Shown here piece after piece: positions 1 to 9,490 of a DNA stretch of 33,586 nt. Below the pieces are notes generated by a model that was not told the origin of the DNA, made no database searches, and saw only the letters and a list, made by a program, of their open reading frames with translations. Position 1 is the first letter of the stretch. Every line of letters starts with the position of its first letter. Both the position numbers and the translations under genes were made by a program. This stretch comes from an uncultured SAR86 cluster bacterium (GTDB lineage: Bacteria > Pseudomonadota > Gammaproteobacteria > Magnimaribacterales > Magnimaribacteraceae), in NCBI GenBank assembly GCA_902542325.1, contig CACBUE010000011.1, positions 1 to 33,586 of the forward strand, in the 5' to 3' direction.

Positions 1-276
1 GCAGAAGCACTTAATGCAGAAAAACTTATACTCTTAACAGATGTTAAAGGGATTGGAGACTCTAAAAATAAACTTATTTCTAAAATCTCTTTGCAGAAAG
101 GTCAAAGAATACTCAAAGAAGAATACATAAAGGGCGGAATGACTCCAAAACTTAAGGCTGCTCTTAATGCCAAGAAGAGAGGTGTAAAAACTTGTCATAT
201 AATTGATGGGAGAGTTCCGCACGCAGTTTTACTAGAAGTACTTACTGAAGAGGGCGTAGGAACTATGATAAGCTGA
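1..276 (+). CDS. argB: Acetylglutamate kinase, C-terminal part (5' end outside window)
   Basis: This is the last 91 residues of N-acetylglutamate kinase, which phosphorylates N-acetylglutamate in the second step of arginine synthesis in the cytoplasm. The frame is open from base 1. It shows the family's alanine-rich helix followed by the strand LILLTDVKGI, then GGMTPKLKAAL (the nucleotide-binding lobe helix) and the C-terminal GVGTMI that ends most ArgB proteins. A TTG inside the frame at 91 is not a plausible start because the homologous sequence continues upstream of it. The stop at 274-276 is followed after 9 bases by slmA on the same strand, so the two are probably co-transcribed. The next arginine-pathway gene seen, argC, is 32 kb away on the other strand. 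Confidence 0.93.
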   Translation, partial: AEALNAEKLILLTDVKGIGDSKNKLISKISLQKGQRILKEEYIKGGMTPKLKAALNAKKRGVKTCHIIDGRVPHAVLLEVLTEEGVGTMIS

Positions 277-285
277 ATCTAAATA

Positions 286-873
286 ATGAATCAGCTTAAA
301 CCGCGCCAATTAGATATCATGCAAAGCCTTGCTAAAATGCTTGGTGAAAAAGGTCCTGTAAAGATCACAACATCCCTTCTAGCGGCTGAATGTGAAATCA
401 CTGAAGCAGCAATCTATAGGCATTTTCCTAGTAAAAAGAAGATTTATTCAGGCTTAGTAGACTTTTGTGAACAAAATATTTTTGATCTCATCAACAGCAT
501 TAATTCTGCCGAAGGAGATGAACTTGAAAAAGTAAAAAAAATCCTTATTTTGTTGGTGACCTTCAGCGAAAAGAACCCTGGCTTAGCCAGACTGCTAACT
601 AGAGAAGCATTTTCAGTAGATGAAACAAGTCTAGACGAGAGGATAAAGCAAATGATGGCTAAAGTAGAGTTACTTATAAAACAAAACCTACAAAAATATG
701 AACAAGAAACAAAGAAGAAACTAGGACTACCCACTGCATCTGCTGCAAATCTTTTATTAGCTTGTTCCGAAGGAATAATTCAACAGTTTGTAAGATCTGG
801 CTTTACTGAATCGCCCTCAAAGAGGATCAATGATCAATTTGAATTCCTAATCGCATCTTTAGATGCTAATTAG
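286..873 (+). CDS. slmA: Nucleoid occlusion factor SlmA (TetR family)
   Basis: A 195-residue TetR-family protein close to the 198 residues of E. coli SlmA. SlmA binds specific chromosomal sites and, when bound, antagonises FtsZ polymerisation over the nucleoid. The N-terminal helix-turn-helix occupies about residues 22-60 and contains ITEAAIYRHFPSK, nearly the E. coli signature. The ligand-domain stretches NPGLARLLTREAF and QQFVRSGF also match SlmA rather than a generic TetR repressor. The ATG at 286 has no clear Shine-Dalgarno sequence, but it lies 9 bases after the argB stop and gives the family length. The 3' end overlaps the convergent mrcA gene by 8 bases. Identification rests on motif recognition from memory. 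Confidence 0.92.
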   Translation: MNQLKPRQLDIMQSLAKMLGEKGPVKITTSLLAAECEITEAAIYRHFPSKKKIYSGLVDFCEQNIFDLINSINSAEGDELEKVKKILILLVTFSEKNPGLARLLTREAFSVDETSLDERIKQMMAKVELLIKQNLQKYEQETKKKLGLPTASAANLLLACSEGIIQQFVRSGFTESPSKRINDQFEFLIASLDAN

Positions 874-3235
874 GGATGTCCTCTTCTAAAAAGTATTCAA
901 ACATCGGTTTATTAGTTTGTTCATCTGCTAATTTACCAGAATCCCTGTCAATTTTAACTATCGATAGACCCTCAGGAGGAAGTACTGAAGACATCGGTAT
1001 TTCATCTACTATTTGTTTTTTATAATTCAACCAAATAGGTAGGGCTGTGGATGATCCGAACTCACGGTCTCCTAAGCTTTTAGGCTTATCAAACCCAACC
1101 CAAACAGATGTGACAATTTGATCATTATATCCGGTAAACCATGTGCTTTCAGCTTCGTTTGTGGTACCAGTTTTACCAGCAAAATCTTTTCTTTGTAGTT
1201 CAGAGATCTTTCTGGCTGTCCCTCTAACGGTTGCTTCTTTTAAGATATCATTGATCAAAAAAGCTATCCGCGGATCAATAACTTGTTGCGGATCTTGTAT
1301 TATTTTTTCAAATAGAACCTCGCCTGATCTATCTAATATCTTAGAGATCAAATAAGGTTCGACCTTTTTTCCTTCATTTGCAAATACTGAATAAGCAACC
1401 GCATTAGATAAAGGATTTAATGATGCCGTTCCTAAAGATAGAGAAAGATCGGCTGGCAATCTTTGCTTATCAAATCCAAATTTTTCGGCAAAACTTCTTA
1501 CTTTATCAACCCCCAACTCCCTTAATAATCTTACCGATACAAGGTTTCTGCTTTGCAGTAAACCTTCACGAAGTCTTGTCGGTCCATAGAACTTACCACT
1601 AGCATTCCTTGGTCTCCATTTTTCTTCTAAAGCCTCATCTTCAAATATAATAGGCGCATCATTGATAATAGAAGAAGGTGTAAATCCATTTGAAAAAGCG
1701 GCTGCGTACAAAAATGGCTTAAAATTTGAACCCAATAATGGAGAAGCTTGCTCTACCCTATTAAATTTACTTAAGAAGAAATCATATCCTCCAACTGAAG
1801 CAAGAATCGCACCTGATTTTGGATCAATCGAAATTAATGCACTTTGTGCCTCAGGAATCTGAGTAAGAGAAATAGATTTAGTGATGCTATCTTTAGACAG
1901 CCACACTAAATCGCCTAGTTTTATTATATCCAAAAATGATCTAGGTCTTGCACCTCTTCTATTTTCAGAAATGTAAGGTCGGGCCCACTTTAAATCTTCT
2001 TTCCACTTGATATCAATTAGATTGCCATGTTTTGTAAGAACTTCTAGTTCCTTAGAATTATTTGTTACAACTCCTATGAAACGTTCTTTATTTTCATTAA
2101 ATGTCTCTAAGTATTGGAAAACATTAGATAGATCTGATTTATCTTCTAAATCTCTTGATTCTATGTTTAAGGTTGCTTCTGCTTCATAAATCTTTTCTGC
2201 TTTCGAATACTGAAAAAAATTTTCAGGAAATAGGTCAAATATATTTTCTGGTTCACGAAATCCATGCCTTTTATCGTAATCTTCTAAACCCGATCGCAAA
2301 GCAACTGCCGCATGGTTTTGGAATTTTGAACTAATAGTTGTATAAACCTCAAGTCCCTCAGAATATGCTTTTAAACCATATTCCTGAATCATATAACGCC
2401 TCACTTCTTCAGCGACATAAGGTGCCTCGACTTCTGAAACTAGTCCATAATAATTGGCACTTATTGGCGCTTCAATTGCTATATTGAACTGCTCTTTATG
2501 AATGTATTTTAAATCGAGCATTCTTTGTAGAATCCAGTTACGTCTTATCAATGCCCTTTTTGGGTTAACAAGAGGATTTATGGAAGAAGGTGCCTTAGGA
2601 AGTGCAGCAATCATTGCCCATTGCGCTAAATTTAAATCTGATAAAGGCCTACCATAGTAAACTTCACTGGCTGCAGCAATTCCGTAGGCCCGATTTCCAA
2701 AGAAAATCCTATTCACATAAAACTCAAAAATTTCTTCTTTTGAATATGTCTTTTCTAATCTATAGGCTAGAAATATATCTTTTACTTTTCGGAAAAGACT
2801 TATATCTCTGCTGGTTAAATAATTCCCAGCAACCTGCATCGTTATAGTGCTTCCTCCTCCTTGGATTTGCCCTGAAACTGCAAGCCTATAAAGAGACCTA
2901 AGAAGTCCGGTATAACTCACTCCAGAATGAGAGAAAAAATTATCATCCTCTGCTGCCAATACAGCATTTACGTAATGAGTTGGTATTTCATTAAAATTTA
3001 AAGCCGTTCTTCTTTGTTCTCCAAACTCACCTATTAATTTCCCATCTGAAGAAAAAATTTTGAGAGGTATCTGAAGTTCGATATCTCTAATGGTTTGTTC
3101 ATTTGGTAACTTGCTATCAATGTATATACTCAAACTAGATAAGAACATTAAAGAAACACAAAGGAATATAACGAAGACCTTTCCATACAAGCTATATAAG
3201 CGCGAAATGAAGTATGTTTTCAATTTAAGCCACAT
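866..3235 (-). CDS. mrcA: Penicillin-binding protein 1A, bifunctional peptidoglycan synthase
   Basis: A class A PBP of 789 residues that polymerises lipid II (GT51 glycosyltransferase) and cross-links the peptides (transpeptidase) in the periplasm. A single N-terminal membrane anchor covers about residues 18-38. The glycosyltransferase domain carries EDDNFFSHSG with catalytic Glu96 and GGSTITMQ at 127-134. A central insert (about 300-460) resembles the OB/linker region of PBP1A. The transpeptidase shows Ser503-x-x-Lys506 (GSNFKPF), the SRN motif at 562-564 and KTGT at 688-691, so all catalytic elements are present. The gene runs divergently from aroK with only 20 bases between start codons. 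A TATAAC at 3242-3247 (minus strand) would place transcription start on the ATG itself. No Shine-Dalgarno sequence is visible. Confidence 0.95.
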   Translation of the reverse strand: MWLKLKTYFISRLYSLYGKVFVIFLCVSLMFLSSLSIYIDSKLPNEQTIRDIELQIPLKIFSSDGKLIGEFGEQRRTALNFNEIPTHYVNAVLAAEDDNFFSHSGVSYTGLLRSLYRLAVSGQIQGGGSTITMQVAGNYLTSRDISLFRKVKDIFLAYRLEKTYSKEEIFEFYVNRIFFGNRAYGIAAASEVYYGRPLSDLNLAQWAMIAALPKAPSSINPLVNPKRALIRRNWILQRMLDLKYIHKEQFNIAIEAPISANYYGLVSEVEAPYVAEEVRRYMIQEYGLKAYSEGLEVYTTISSKFQNHAAVALRSGLEDYDKRHGFREPENIFDLFPENFFQYSKAEKIYEAEATLNIESRDLEDKSDLSNVFQYLETFNENKERFIGVVTNNSKELEVLTKHGNLIDIKWKEDLKWARPYISENRRGARPRSFLDIIKLGDLVWLSKDSITKSISLTQIPEAQSALISIDPKSGAILASVGGYDFFLSKFNRVEQASPLLGSNFKPFLYAAAFSNGFTPSSIINDAPIIFEDEALEEKWRPRNASGKFYGPTRLREGLLQSRNLVSVRLLRELGVDKVRSFAEKFGFDKQRLPADLSLSLGTASLNPLSNAVAYSVFANEGKKVEPYLISKILDRSGEVLFEKIIQDPQQVIDPRIAFLINDILKEATVRGTARKISELQRKDFAGKTGTTNEAESTWFTGYNDQIVTSVWVGFDKPKSLGDREFGSSTALPIWLNYKKQIVDEIPMSSVLPPEGLSIVKIDRDSGKLADEQTNKPMFEYFLEEDIPN

Positions 3236-3241
3236 CTAGGA

Positions 3242-3249
3242 GTTATAAT
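3242..3249. promoter_or_regulatory. Overlapping divergent -10 elements for aroK (+) and mrcA (-)
   Basis: The 20-base gap between the mrcA and aroK start codons holds TATAAT at 3244-3249 on the plus strand and TATAAC at 3247-3242 on the minus strand. Each ends 6 bases before its start codon, so the predicted transcription start coincides with the first base of each ATG. No good -35 box lies at 16-18 bases in either direction. An alternative is that the true promoters lie inside the opposing coding sequences; the AGGAG at 3238-3242 would then be the aroK ribosome-binding site, 13 bases from the ATG, which is long. Inference from sequence only. Confidence 0.4.
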
Positions 3250-3255
3250 AACCTA

Positions 3256-3753
3256 ATGAGGCTAATAATTATCGGCTCTATGGCTTCTGGGAAGTCTACT
3301 ATAGGAAAAAAACTTTCTAAAAAGTTAGGTCTAGATTTTTTTGATATAGATAATGAAATTGAGAAAAAAGCTGGAGCTAAAATATCTTGGATTTTTGATG
3401 TTGAAGGTGAGGAGAAATTTAGAGATAGGGAGTATGAAGCTTTTAGTAATCTCACTACTAATAAAAATTGTGTGATTTCAACAGGCGGCGGTGTAGTTTT
3501 AAGAGAAGAAAATAGAGAATTATTAAATAAAGGTACAGTAATATACTTGGAAATAAGTATTCAAACTCAATTAGAAAGGACTATTAATGATAAAGATAGG
3601 CCCCTTCTTTATGAGGTTGATAAAGAAAAGACACTCAGAAAAATTGCTGAGGTGCGCAATCCAATATATGAAACTTATAGCGATATAACTATAAAAGAAA
3701 CTAATGATCCAAATGAAGTGATAGATCTGATCATTGCAAAGCTAAAAAAATGA
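3256..3753 (+). CDS. aroK: Shikimate kinase
   Basis: A 165-residue P-loop kinase that phosphorylates shikimate with ATP in the common aromatic (chorismate) pathway. Walker A is GSMASGKS at residues 7-14. The shikimate-binding pocket is marked by DID (30-32), the FRDRE segment with Arg56 and the triple glycine GGG at 77-79, and the lid by DRPLL near 114-118. The length fits AroK (about 173 residues in E. coli). Its stop overlaps the aroB start as ATGA (4 bases), so translation is probably coupled. In Pseudomonas and many relatives pilMNOPQ precede aroK; here aroK is the first gene of the unit. Confidence 0.95.
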   Translation: MRLIIIGSMASGKSTIGKKLSKKLGLDFFDIDNEIEKKAGAKISWIFDVEGEEKFRDREYEAFSNLTTNKNCVISTGGGVVLREENRELLNKGTVIYLEISIQTQLERTINDKDRPLLYEVDKEKTLRKIAEVRNPIYETYSDITIKETNDPNEVIDLIIAKLKK

Positions 3754-4823
3754 AAGAGATAAAAATAAATACAGATTCTAGAAATTATCCGGTTTTAGTA
3801 GGAACAGATATTCTTAGTGAAAATAATTTAAAAGAGTTTTCAAATAAAGAAATCCTGTTAGTCATTGATTCAAAAATTGAAGAATCAGTAAAAAAGGAGA
3901 TTCAGATAACTCTATCAAATATATCTTCAAAGTATTCTGAATTAACTATAGAAGCAAGTGAAGAAAATAAGTCTAGTGAAACATTATCTATCATTCATGA
4001 CCTACTTATTGAGAAAAGCTATAGCAGAGAATGCATCCTTTTTGCACTGGGAGGAGGTATTATTTGTGATATGACAGGATTTGCAGCTGCTACCTTCCTC
4101 AGGGGAGTCGACTTTGTTCTTATTCCTTCAACCTTGCTATCTCAAGTCGATGCTTCGGTAGGGGGAAAAACAGCCATAAATCATCCCAAGGGAAAAAATA
4201 TGATTGGAGCTTTTCATCAACCTTCGAAAGTATTAACCGATACTAAACTTTTAAAAAGTTTAAAAAAAGTACAAATCAGAGAAGGTCTGGCAGAGATTAT
4301 TAAACATGCCTTAATCAAAGATGAAAGCTTTTTCAAATGGTTAGAAGAAAATATAAAATACCTTTTAGAGTCTAATGATGTAAAGCTATTAGAAGCTATT
4401 TCTAGATCCATCGAGATAAAAGCGAAAGTAGTTTCAAAAGATGAAACCGAGCAAGGAATTAGAAAATGGCTTAACTTTGGACATACTTTTGGGCATGCTA
4501 TTGAGGTTTACGGTAACTATAAGAGATTTTCTCATGGCGAGGCTGTTGCATTAGGAATGATTATGGCTACAAATTTATCTCAAAAAATCCTGAATCTCGA
4601 AAAAAAAGAAATAGATAAGATCAAACAACTTATTTATTCAATTCTGTCTGAGGAACTATTAAAAAGTGAATTTCAACCAAATGATTTGATTAAACTGATG
4701 TCAGCAGATAAAAAAAAGAAAGGTGATAGTCTTAATTTTATTTTGCTAAGCTCTATCGGAGAAGCACAAATTTTATCCGATATAAAAGAATCCGATATTA
4801 TTGAGTCTATTAAATTAACCTAG
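3750..4823 (+). CDS. aroB: 3-dehydroquinate synthase
   Basis: AroB (357 residues) converts DAHP to 3-dehydroquinate, the second step of the shikimate pathway, using NAD+ and a divalent metal. The nucleotide-binding GGG is at residues 101-103 followed by DMTGFAAATFLRG. The phosphate/substrate segment is PSTLLSQVDASVGGKTAIN, and Lys140 and Lys149 occupy conserved positions. The metal ligands are Glu182 (in GLAEIIKH), His245 (NFGHTFGHA) and His262 (SHGEAVALGM). All active-site elements seem intact. It overlaps aroK by 4 bases and is separated from gltB by about 107 bases with no gene in between, whereas relatives often carry a damX-like SPOR-domain gene there. Confidence 0.96.
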   Translation: MKEIKINTDSRNYPVLVGTDILSENNLKEFSNKEILLVIDSKIEESVKKEIQITLSNISSKYSELTIEASEENKSSETLSIIHDLLIEKSYSRECILFALGGGIICDMTGFAAATFLRGVDFVLIPSTLLSQVDASVGGKTAINHPKGKNMIGAFHQPSKVLTDTKLLKSLKKVQIREGLAEIIKHALIKDESFFKWLEENIKYLLESNDVKLLEAISRSIEIKAKVVSKDETEQGIRKWLNFGHTFGHAIEVYGNYKRFSHGEAVALGMIMATNLSQKILNLEKKEIDKIKQLIYSILSEELLKSEFQPNDLIKLMSADKKKKGDSLNFILLSSIGEAQILSDIKESDIIESIKLT

Positions 4824-4930
4824 GCTAACTTCCCAGATCGTTCAACAAAAGGTACAATTACGCACCTGCGCTACTCTCATAACTTACTTTTTCTCTAATT
4901 AGTCAGTTGAGAGTCCACAACCCACTAAAT
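4824..4930. other. aroB-gltB intergenic region
   Basis: About 107 bases between aroB and the chosen gltB start. TACAAT at 4853-4858 is the best -10-like hexamer, with no matching -35; GAGAG at 4910-4914 is a weak ribosome-binding site 16 bases before the ATG at 4931. There is no open frame for the damX-like gene found here in relatives and no terminator after aroB. Confidence 0.4.
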
Positions 4931-7900
4931 ATGAAAAATTTTAGACTTAAAGACAAGTACAGGTTTGGTTTCCCCAAAAAAAGGGGATTATACGACCCGC
5001 AATTTGAAAAAGATTCTTGCGGCGTAGGATTAGTTGCTAATATTAAGGGCATTCCTTCAAGAGAAATAATGGATGACGCCTTTCATGTTAATTCTCAAAT
5101 GGATCATAGAGGTGGATGTGGGTTTGAAGAAAATACAGGCGATGGAGCTGGAATACTCATGGCATTGCCGGATAGTTTTTTTAGAGCAGAAGCCAAAAAA
5201 ATTGAAATAAGCCTGCCTGAAATAGGTAAATATGCTGTCGGAAATATATTTTTACCAATCGATGAGGGTGAAAGAGAATTCTGTATTAAAGAAACAGAAT
5301 CAATCATAAAAGAAGAAAATCAAATTTGCTTAGGATGGAGAGAGGTTCCTGTAGATCCTGAAGGAGCTAATGTAGGCCCAGCTTCTAGAGGCGCACAACC
5401 ACATATCAAACAACTTTTCGTTCAATGTACAGACGGCATTAGTCAGGATGAATTTGATAGAAAACTCTATTTAATCAGAAAAAGAATCAGTAACTTAATT
5501 CGAAGCTCAGTAGAACTTAAAGAAGCAAAACTTTTTTATATATGTAGCTTGTCAACCACTGTAATGGTTTATAAGGGAATGCTCACTCCCTCTCAACTTT
5601 TTCCTTTCTATCCTGATTTAGAGAATAAAAGTTTTGAAACTCATTTAGCTATGGTGCACTCAAGGTTCAGCACAAATACTTTTCCGTCCTGGGATAGAGC
5701 TCAACCTAACAGGTATATGTGTCATAACGGAGAAATCAATACACTCAAAGGTAATATGAATGCCATGAAAGCTAGACAAGGAACTGTTGAGAGTGACTTG
5801 TTTGGCAAAGAAATAGAAAAACTTTTCCCTATTACAGAATTAGACTGCACTGATTCAGGTAGTTTTGACAATGTCTTAGAGTTCCTACTGCTGTCAGGAA
5901 GAAGTCTACAAGAATCCGTCATGATGATGATCCCGGAAGCATGGCAATCAGATGTGAATATGTCAGATCAAAAAAAAGCATTCTACCAATTTAGCTCATC
6001 TATGATTGAACCATGGGATGGACCTGCCTCTATCGTTTTCACTGATGGAAAAAAAGTTGGAGCAGTTTTAGATAGGAATGGTCTAAGGCCGAGCAGATTT
6101 TATCTGACTGATGATGATAAAGTCATAATGGCATCAGAGGTTGGGGTATTGCCTGTTGACCCAAAAAAAGTAGTTGAAAAAGGCAGATTGAAACCAGGCA
6201 AGATGTTCCTTATTGATTTTGAAAAGGGTGAGATGATTCCTGATGAAACTATTAAGACAGACATTGCAAATCAACATGACTACATAGATTGGAACCAGTC
6301 CATAGTCGAACTGGAAAACCTCAATAGCCAATTGGAGGAAGATGGTGTAGGCAATAATCTCATCGAAAGGATGAGAGCTTTTGGCTATACAACAGAGACT
6401 ATGCAATTTATGCTTTTACCCCTTGTTTCTGAATTAAGAGATCCTCTAGGTTCAATGGGTAATGATGCCGCATTGGCTTGCCTTTCTGATAAACCTAGAC
6501 TTCTATTTGATTACTTTAAGCAGCTGTTTGCACAAGTTACTAATCCAGCGATAGATTCAATTAGAGAAGAAGTAATTATGTCTCTGGAGTGCTTAATTGG
6601 CCCAGAAGGGAATCTTCTAGAAAACAATAAAAATAATGTAAAAAGATTAAGAGTTGTAAATCCGATTCTGTCTAATAAAGAATTGAGTTCTATCAAGGAA
6701 ATCTCTGTTGGTAATTGGAAAACCAAAACCATCGATCTAACCTATCAAAAGGAGGATGGCTTAAAAGGTATGCTATCGAGGCTTGATGAGGTGTGTCAGG
6801 AAGTAGAGAGTGCCATTGAACAAGACTATTCTTTTGTAGTGTTATCTGACAAGGGAGTCTCCGAATCAAGAATATCTCTTAGCTCATTGTTGTCATGTTC
6901 TTCAGTACATCATCACCTCATAAAAAACCAACTTAGGACAAAAATAGGTATTGTCATTGAAACTGGGGAAGCAAGAGAGGTGCATCATCATTGTTTGCTT
7001 TTTGGATATGGAGCAGATGCAATAAATCCATATCTTGCATTTGAGGCAATATTTCAATCCTTGGAGGACGGTACTCTAAAAGATGCAACTTTAGAAAACA
7101 ACGAACAACTAGTAAATGCCTACAAGAAAGGAACAAAAAAAGGAATCCTTAAAGTAATGGCAAAAATGGGAATATCTACTCTCCACTCTTATAAGGGTGC
7201 ACAAATATTTGAAGCTGTTGGTCTATCTAATGAAATCATAGATAAATCATTTCCTGGAACAGCAAGCAGGGTCGGTGGTATAAGTTTTGAAGCATTATTT
7301 GACGAACAGAAAAGAAGGCATGATCTAGGGTACCCAGAAGAAAAAATTAATGTTACTACACTGCCCAATCCTGGAGACTTTCATTGGAGAAATGGTGGAG
7401 ATGCTCATATGTGGGACCCGAAAACCATCTCATCCTTACAACTAGCTGCTCGAACTAATGATGAAGATGCGTATTGGGCTTTCGCAAAACATGCTAATGA
7501 AGTTTCTACAAAACAAAGCTCACTAAGAGGTCTCTTAAAATTCAAAAGTACTCTAAATCCTATCAATATAGATGAAGTTGAGAGTGAAAAGGAAATAGTA
7601 AAAAGGTTTGCAACGGGTGCAATGAGCCTAGGTTCGATTTCTACTGAATCTCATGAGTCATTGGCAATAGCTATGAATAAACTAGGCGGAAAGTCCAATA
7701 CTGGCGAAGGTGGTGAAGATCCTATCAGGTTCACCCCTGATGAATCAGGTGTTTCTAAAAGATCAGCAATAAAGCAAGTAGCTTCAGGTAGGTTTGGAGT
7801 AACAATGAGATATCTAACCAATTCAGATGAGTTACAAATAAAAATATCGCAAGGTGCCAAACCTGGTGAGGGTGGAGAATTACCCGGCAAAAAAGTTGAT

Positions 7901-9490
7901 GAATATATTGCCAAGATTAGACATTCAACTCCTGGAGTAGGTTTAATCAGTCCTCCTCCACATCATGATATTTATTCTATAGAAGACATAGCCCAATTAA
8001 TCCATGATTTAAAAAATGCTAATAGAAGTTCCAGAATAAGCGTGAAGTTAGTTTCAGAAGTTGGAGTTGGAACTATTGCCTCTGGTGTAGTGAAAGCTAA
8101 AACTGATCATCTTGTAATCGCAGGTCATGACGGAGGAACAGGCGCTTCTCCTCTTACATCCATAAAGCACGCAGGACTTCCTTGGGAATTAGGTGTAGCT
8201 GAAACTCATCAAACCTTGGTTATGAACAACTTACGCTCAAGAGTTGTTCTCCAAACAGATGGTCAAATAAAAACCGGAAGAGATGTAGCCATTGCCGCAC
8301 TTTTAGGAGCCGAAGAATTCGGATTTGCAACTGCTCCTTTAGTTACTCTAGGTTGCATAATGATGAGAAAATGTCACCTCAATACATGTCCAGTCGGCAT
8401 AGCGACCCAGGACGAAGAATTAAGAAAAAAATTCAAAGGCAAGCCTGAACATGTAGTAAATTATCTATTCATGGTAGCCAAAGATTTACGGATGATAATG
8501 GCAGAAATGGGTTTCAAAACTGTCAACGAAATGATTGGTAGAGTTGATTGTTTGGAAACTGACATAGCAATAGATCACTGGAAAAGAAATGGGCTTGATT
8601 TCAGTGGCATCCTTCAGCCTGCTCAAAAGATATTCGAAAATACCGAAGTCTATAATACTCAAAGTCAAGACCATGGTCTTGATAAAGCCTTGGATAATGT
8701 TCTGATAGATAAATGTAAAAATGCGATTACACAAGGTGAAAAGACTGTCTTTAATAGCAAAATTAATAATATTAATAGAACTGTTGGAACTATGCTTTCA
8801 AACGAAGTTGCTAAAGTTTGGGAGACCAATAATCTTTCTGAAGATACGATAGAAATAAATTTCAATGGGTCTGCTGGACAGAGCTTTGCGGCTTGGCTTG
8901 TTAAAGGAATTACATTCAGACTAGAAGGCGATGCTAATGACTATGTAGGCAAGGGGCTCTCAGGAGGAAAGCTCATCATATATCCTCCTAAAAATAGTAA
9001 ATTTATAGCCGAAGAGAATATCCTTCTTGGAAATGTAGCACTTTATGGAGCAACCGAAGGTGAAGCTTATTTTAGAGGTATAGCTGCGGAAAGATTCTGC
9101 GTCAGAAACAGCGGTGCCTCAGTTGTTGTAGAGGGGATTGGAGATCATGGATGTGAATATATGACAGGAGGTAAAGCTGTTATTCTAGGTCCAACTGGTA
9201 GGAATTTTGGTGCAGGTATGAGTGGAGGAATAGCTTACATTTTTGATAATAAAGGTGACTTTGAGAAAAAATGTAATAATGAAACTTTTGAATTAGAGCC
9301 TCTAATGGAAGAAGACTTATCTGACCTCAAAGGCTTGATTCTAAAACATAAGAATTATACCGAATCGACTGTTGCAGATAATATCCTTAAAAATTGGGAA
9401 AAAGCTTCTAAAAAATTCGTAAAAGTTATGCCGACAGATTACAAACGTGTTCTAAATGAAATGAAAATAAAACGACAAAGCAATGGGTAA
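4931..9490 (+). CDS. gltB: Glutamate synthase, large (alpha) subunit, class I glutamine amidotransferase/FMN domains
   Basis: GltB transfers the amide of glutamine to 2-oxoglutarate, making two glutamates; with GltD it forms the main ammonia-assimilation route beside glutamine synthetase. The open frame extends to a TTG at 4907, but I choose the ATG at 4931 (1519 residues). The N-terminal nucleophile Cys is residue 30 (KDSCGVG), so a 29-residue propeptide would be removed. Domains in order are the Ntn amidotransferase (SRFSTNTFPSWDRAQPNRY, HNGEIN), a central domain, the FMN/synthase barrel (GEGGE, SVKLVSEVGVG, AGHDGGTGASP), a 3Fe-4S site with Cys at about 1142, 1148 and 1153 (CIMMRKC, LNTCPVGIAT), and the C-terminal beta-helix rich in glycine. 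The amidotransferase segments resemble cyanobacterial and plant GOGAT more than E. coli GltB. It overlaps gltD by 8 bases. Confidence 0.95.
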   Translation: MKNFRLKDKYRFGFPKKRGLYDPQFEKDSCGVGLVANIKGIPSREIMDDAFHVNSQMDHRGGCGFEENTGDGAGILMALPDSFFRAEAKKIEISLPEIGKYAVGNIFLPIDEGEREFCIKETESIIKEENQICLGWREVPVDPEGANVGPASRGAQPHIKQLFVQCTDGISQDEFDRKLYLIRKRISNLIRSSVELKEAKLFYICSLSTTVMVYKGMLTPSQLFPFYPDLENKSFETHLAMVHSRFSTNTFPSWDRAQPNRYMCHNGEINTLKGNMNAMKARQGTVESDLFGKEIEKLFPITELDCTDSGSFDNVLEFLLLSGRSLQESVMMMIPEAWQSDVNMSDQKKAFYQFSSSMIEPWDGPASIVFTDGKKVGAVLDRNGLRPSRFYLTDDDKVIMASEVGVLPVDPKKVVEKGRLKPGKMFLIDFEKGEMIPDETIKTDIANQHDYIDWNQSIVELENLNSQLEEDGVGNNLIERMRAFGYTTETMQFMLLPLVSELRDPLGSMGNDAALACLSDKPRLLFDYFKQLFAQVTNPAIDSIREEVIMSLECLIGPEGNLLENNKNNVKRLRVVNPILSNKELSSIKEISVGNWKTKTIDLTYQKEDGLKGMLSRLDEVCQEVESAIEQDYSFVVLSDKGVSESRISLSSLLSCSSVHHHLIKNQLRTKIGIVIETGEAREVHHHCLLFGYGADAINPYLAFEAIFQSLEDGTLKDATLENNEQLVNAYKKGTKKGILKVMAKMGISTLHSYKGAQIFEAVGLSNEIIDKSFPGTASRVGGISFEALFDEQKRRHDLGYPEEKINVTTLPNPGDFHWRNGGDAHMWDPKTISSLQLAARTNDEDAYWAFAKHANEVSTKQSSLRGLLKFKSTLNPINIDEVESEKEIVKRFATGAMSLGSISTESHESLAIAMNKLGGKSNTGEGGEDPIRFTPDESGVSKRSAIKQVASGRFGVTMRYLTNSDELQIKISQGAKPGEGGELPGKKVDEYIAKIRHSTPGVGLISPPPHHDIYSIEDIAQLIHDLKNANRSSRISVKLVSEVGVGTIASGVVKAKTDHLVIAGHDGGTGASPLTSIKHAGLPWELGVAETHQTLVMNNLRSRVVLQTDGQIKTGRDVAIAALLGAEEFGFATAPLVTLGCIMMRKCHLNTCPVGIATQDEELRKKFKGKPEHVVNYLFMVAKDLRMIMAEMGFKTVNEMIGRVDCLETDIAIDHWKRNGLDFSGILQPAQKIFENTEVYNTQSQDHGLDKALDNVLIDKCKNAITQGEKTVFNSKINNINRTVGTMLSNEVAKVWETNNLSEDTIEINFNGSAGQSFAAWLVKGITFRLEGDANDYVGKGLSGGKLIIYPPKNSKFIAEENILLGNVALYGATEGEAYFRGIAAERFCVRNSGASVVVEGIGDHGCEYMTGGKAVILGPTGRNFGAGMSGGIAYIFDNKGDFEKKCNNETFELEPLMEEDLSDLKGLILKHKNYTESTVADNILKNWEKASKKFVKVMPTDYKRVLNEMKIKRQSNG

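Noticed and set aside
444-734. Minus-strand open frame of 96 codons inside slmA
   Set aside because: Shadow of slmA without recognisable domain or ribosome-binding site.
4907-4930. TTG start of gltB at 4907
   Set aside because: The ATG at 4931 is a more usual start and still leaves a 29-residue propeptide before the nucleophile Cys; not fully excluded.
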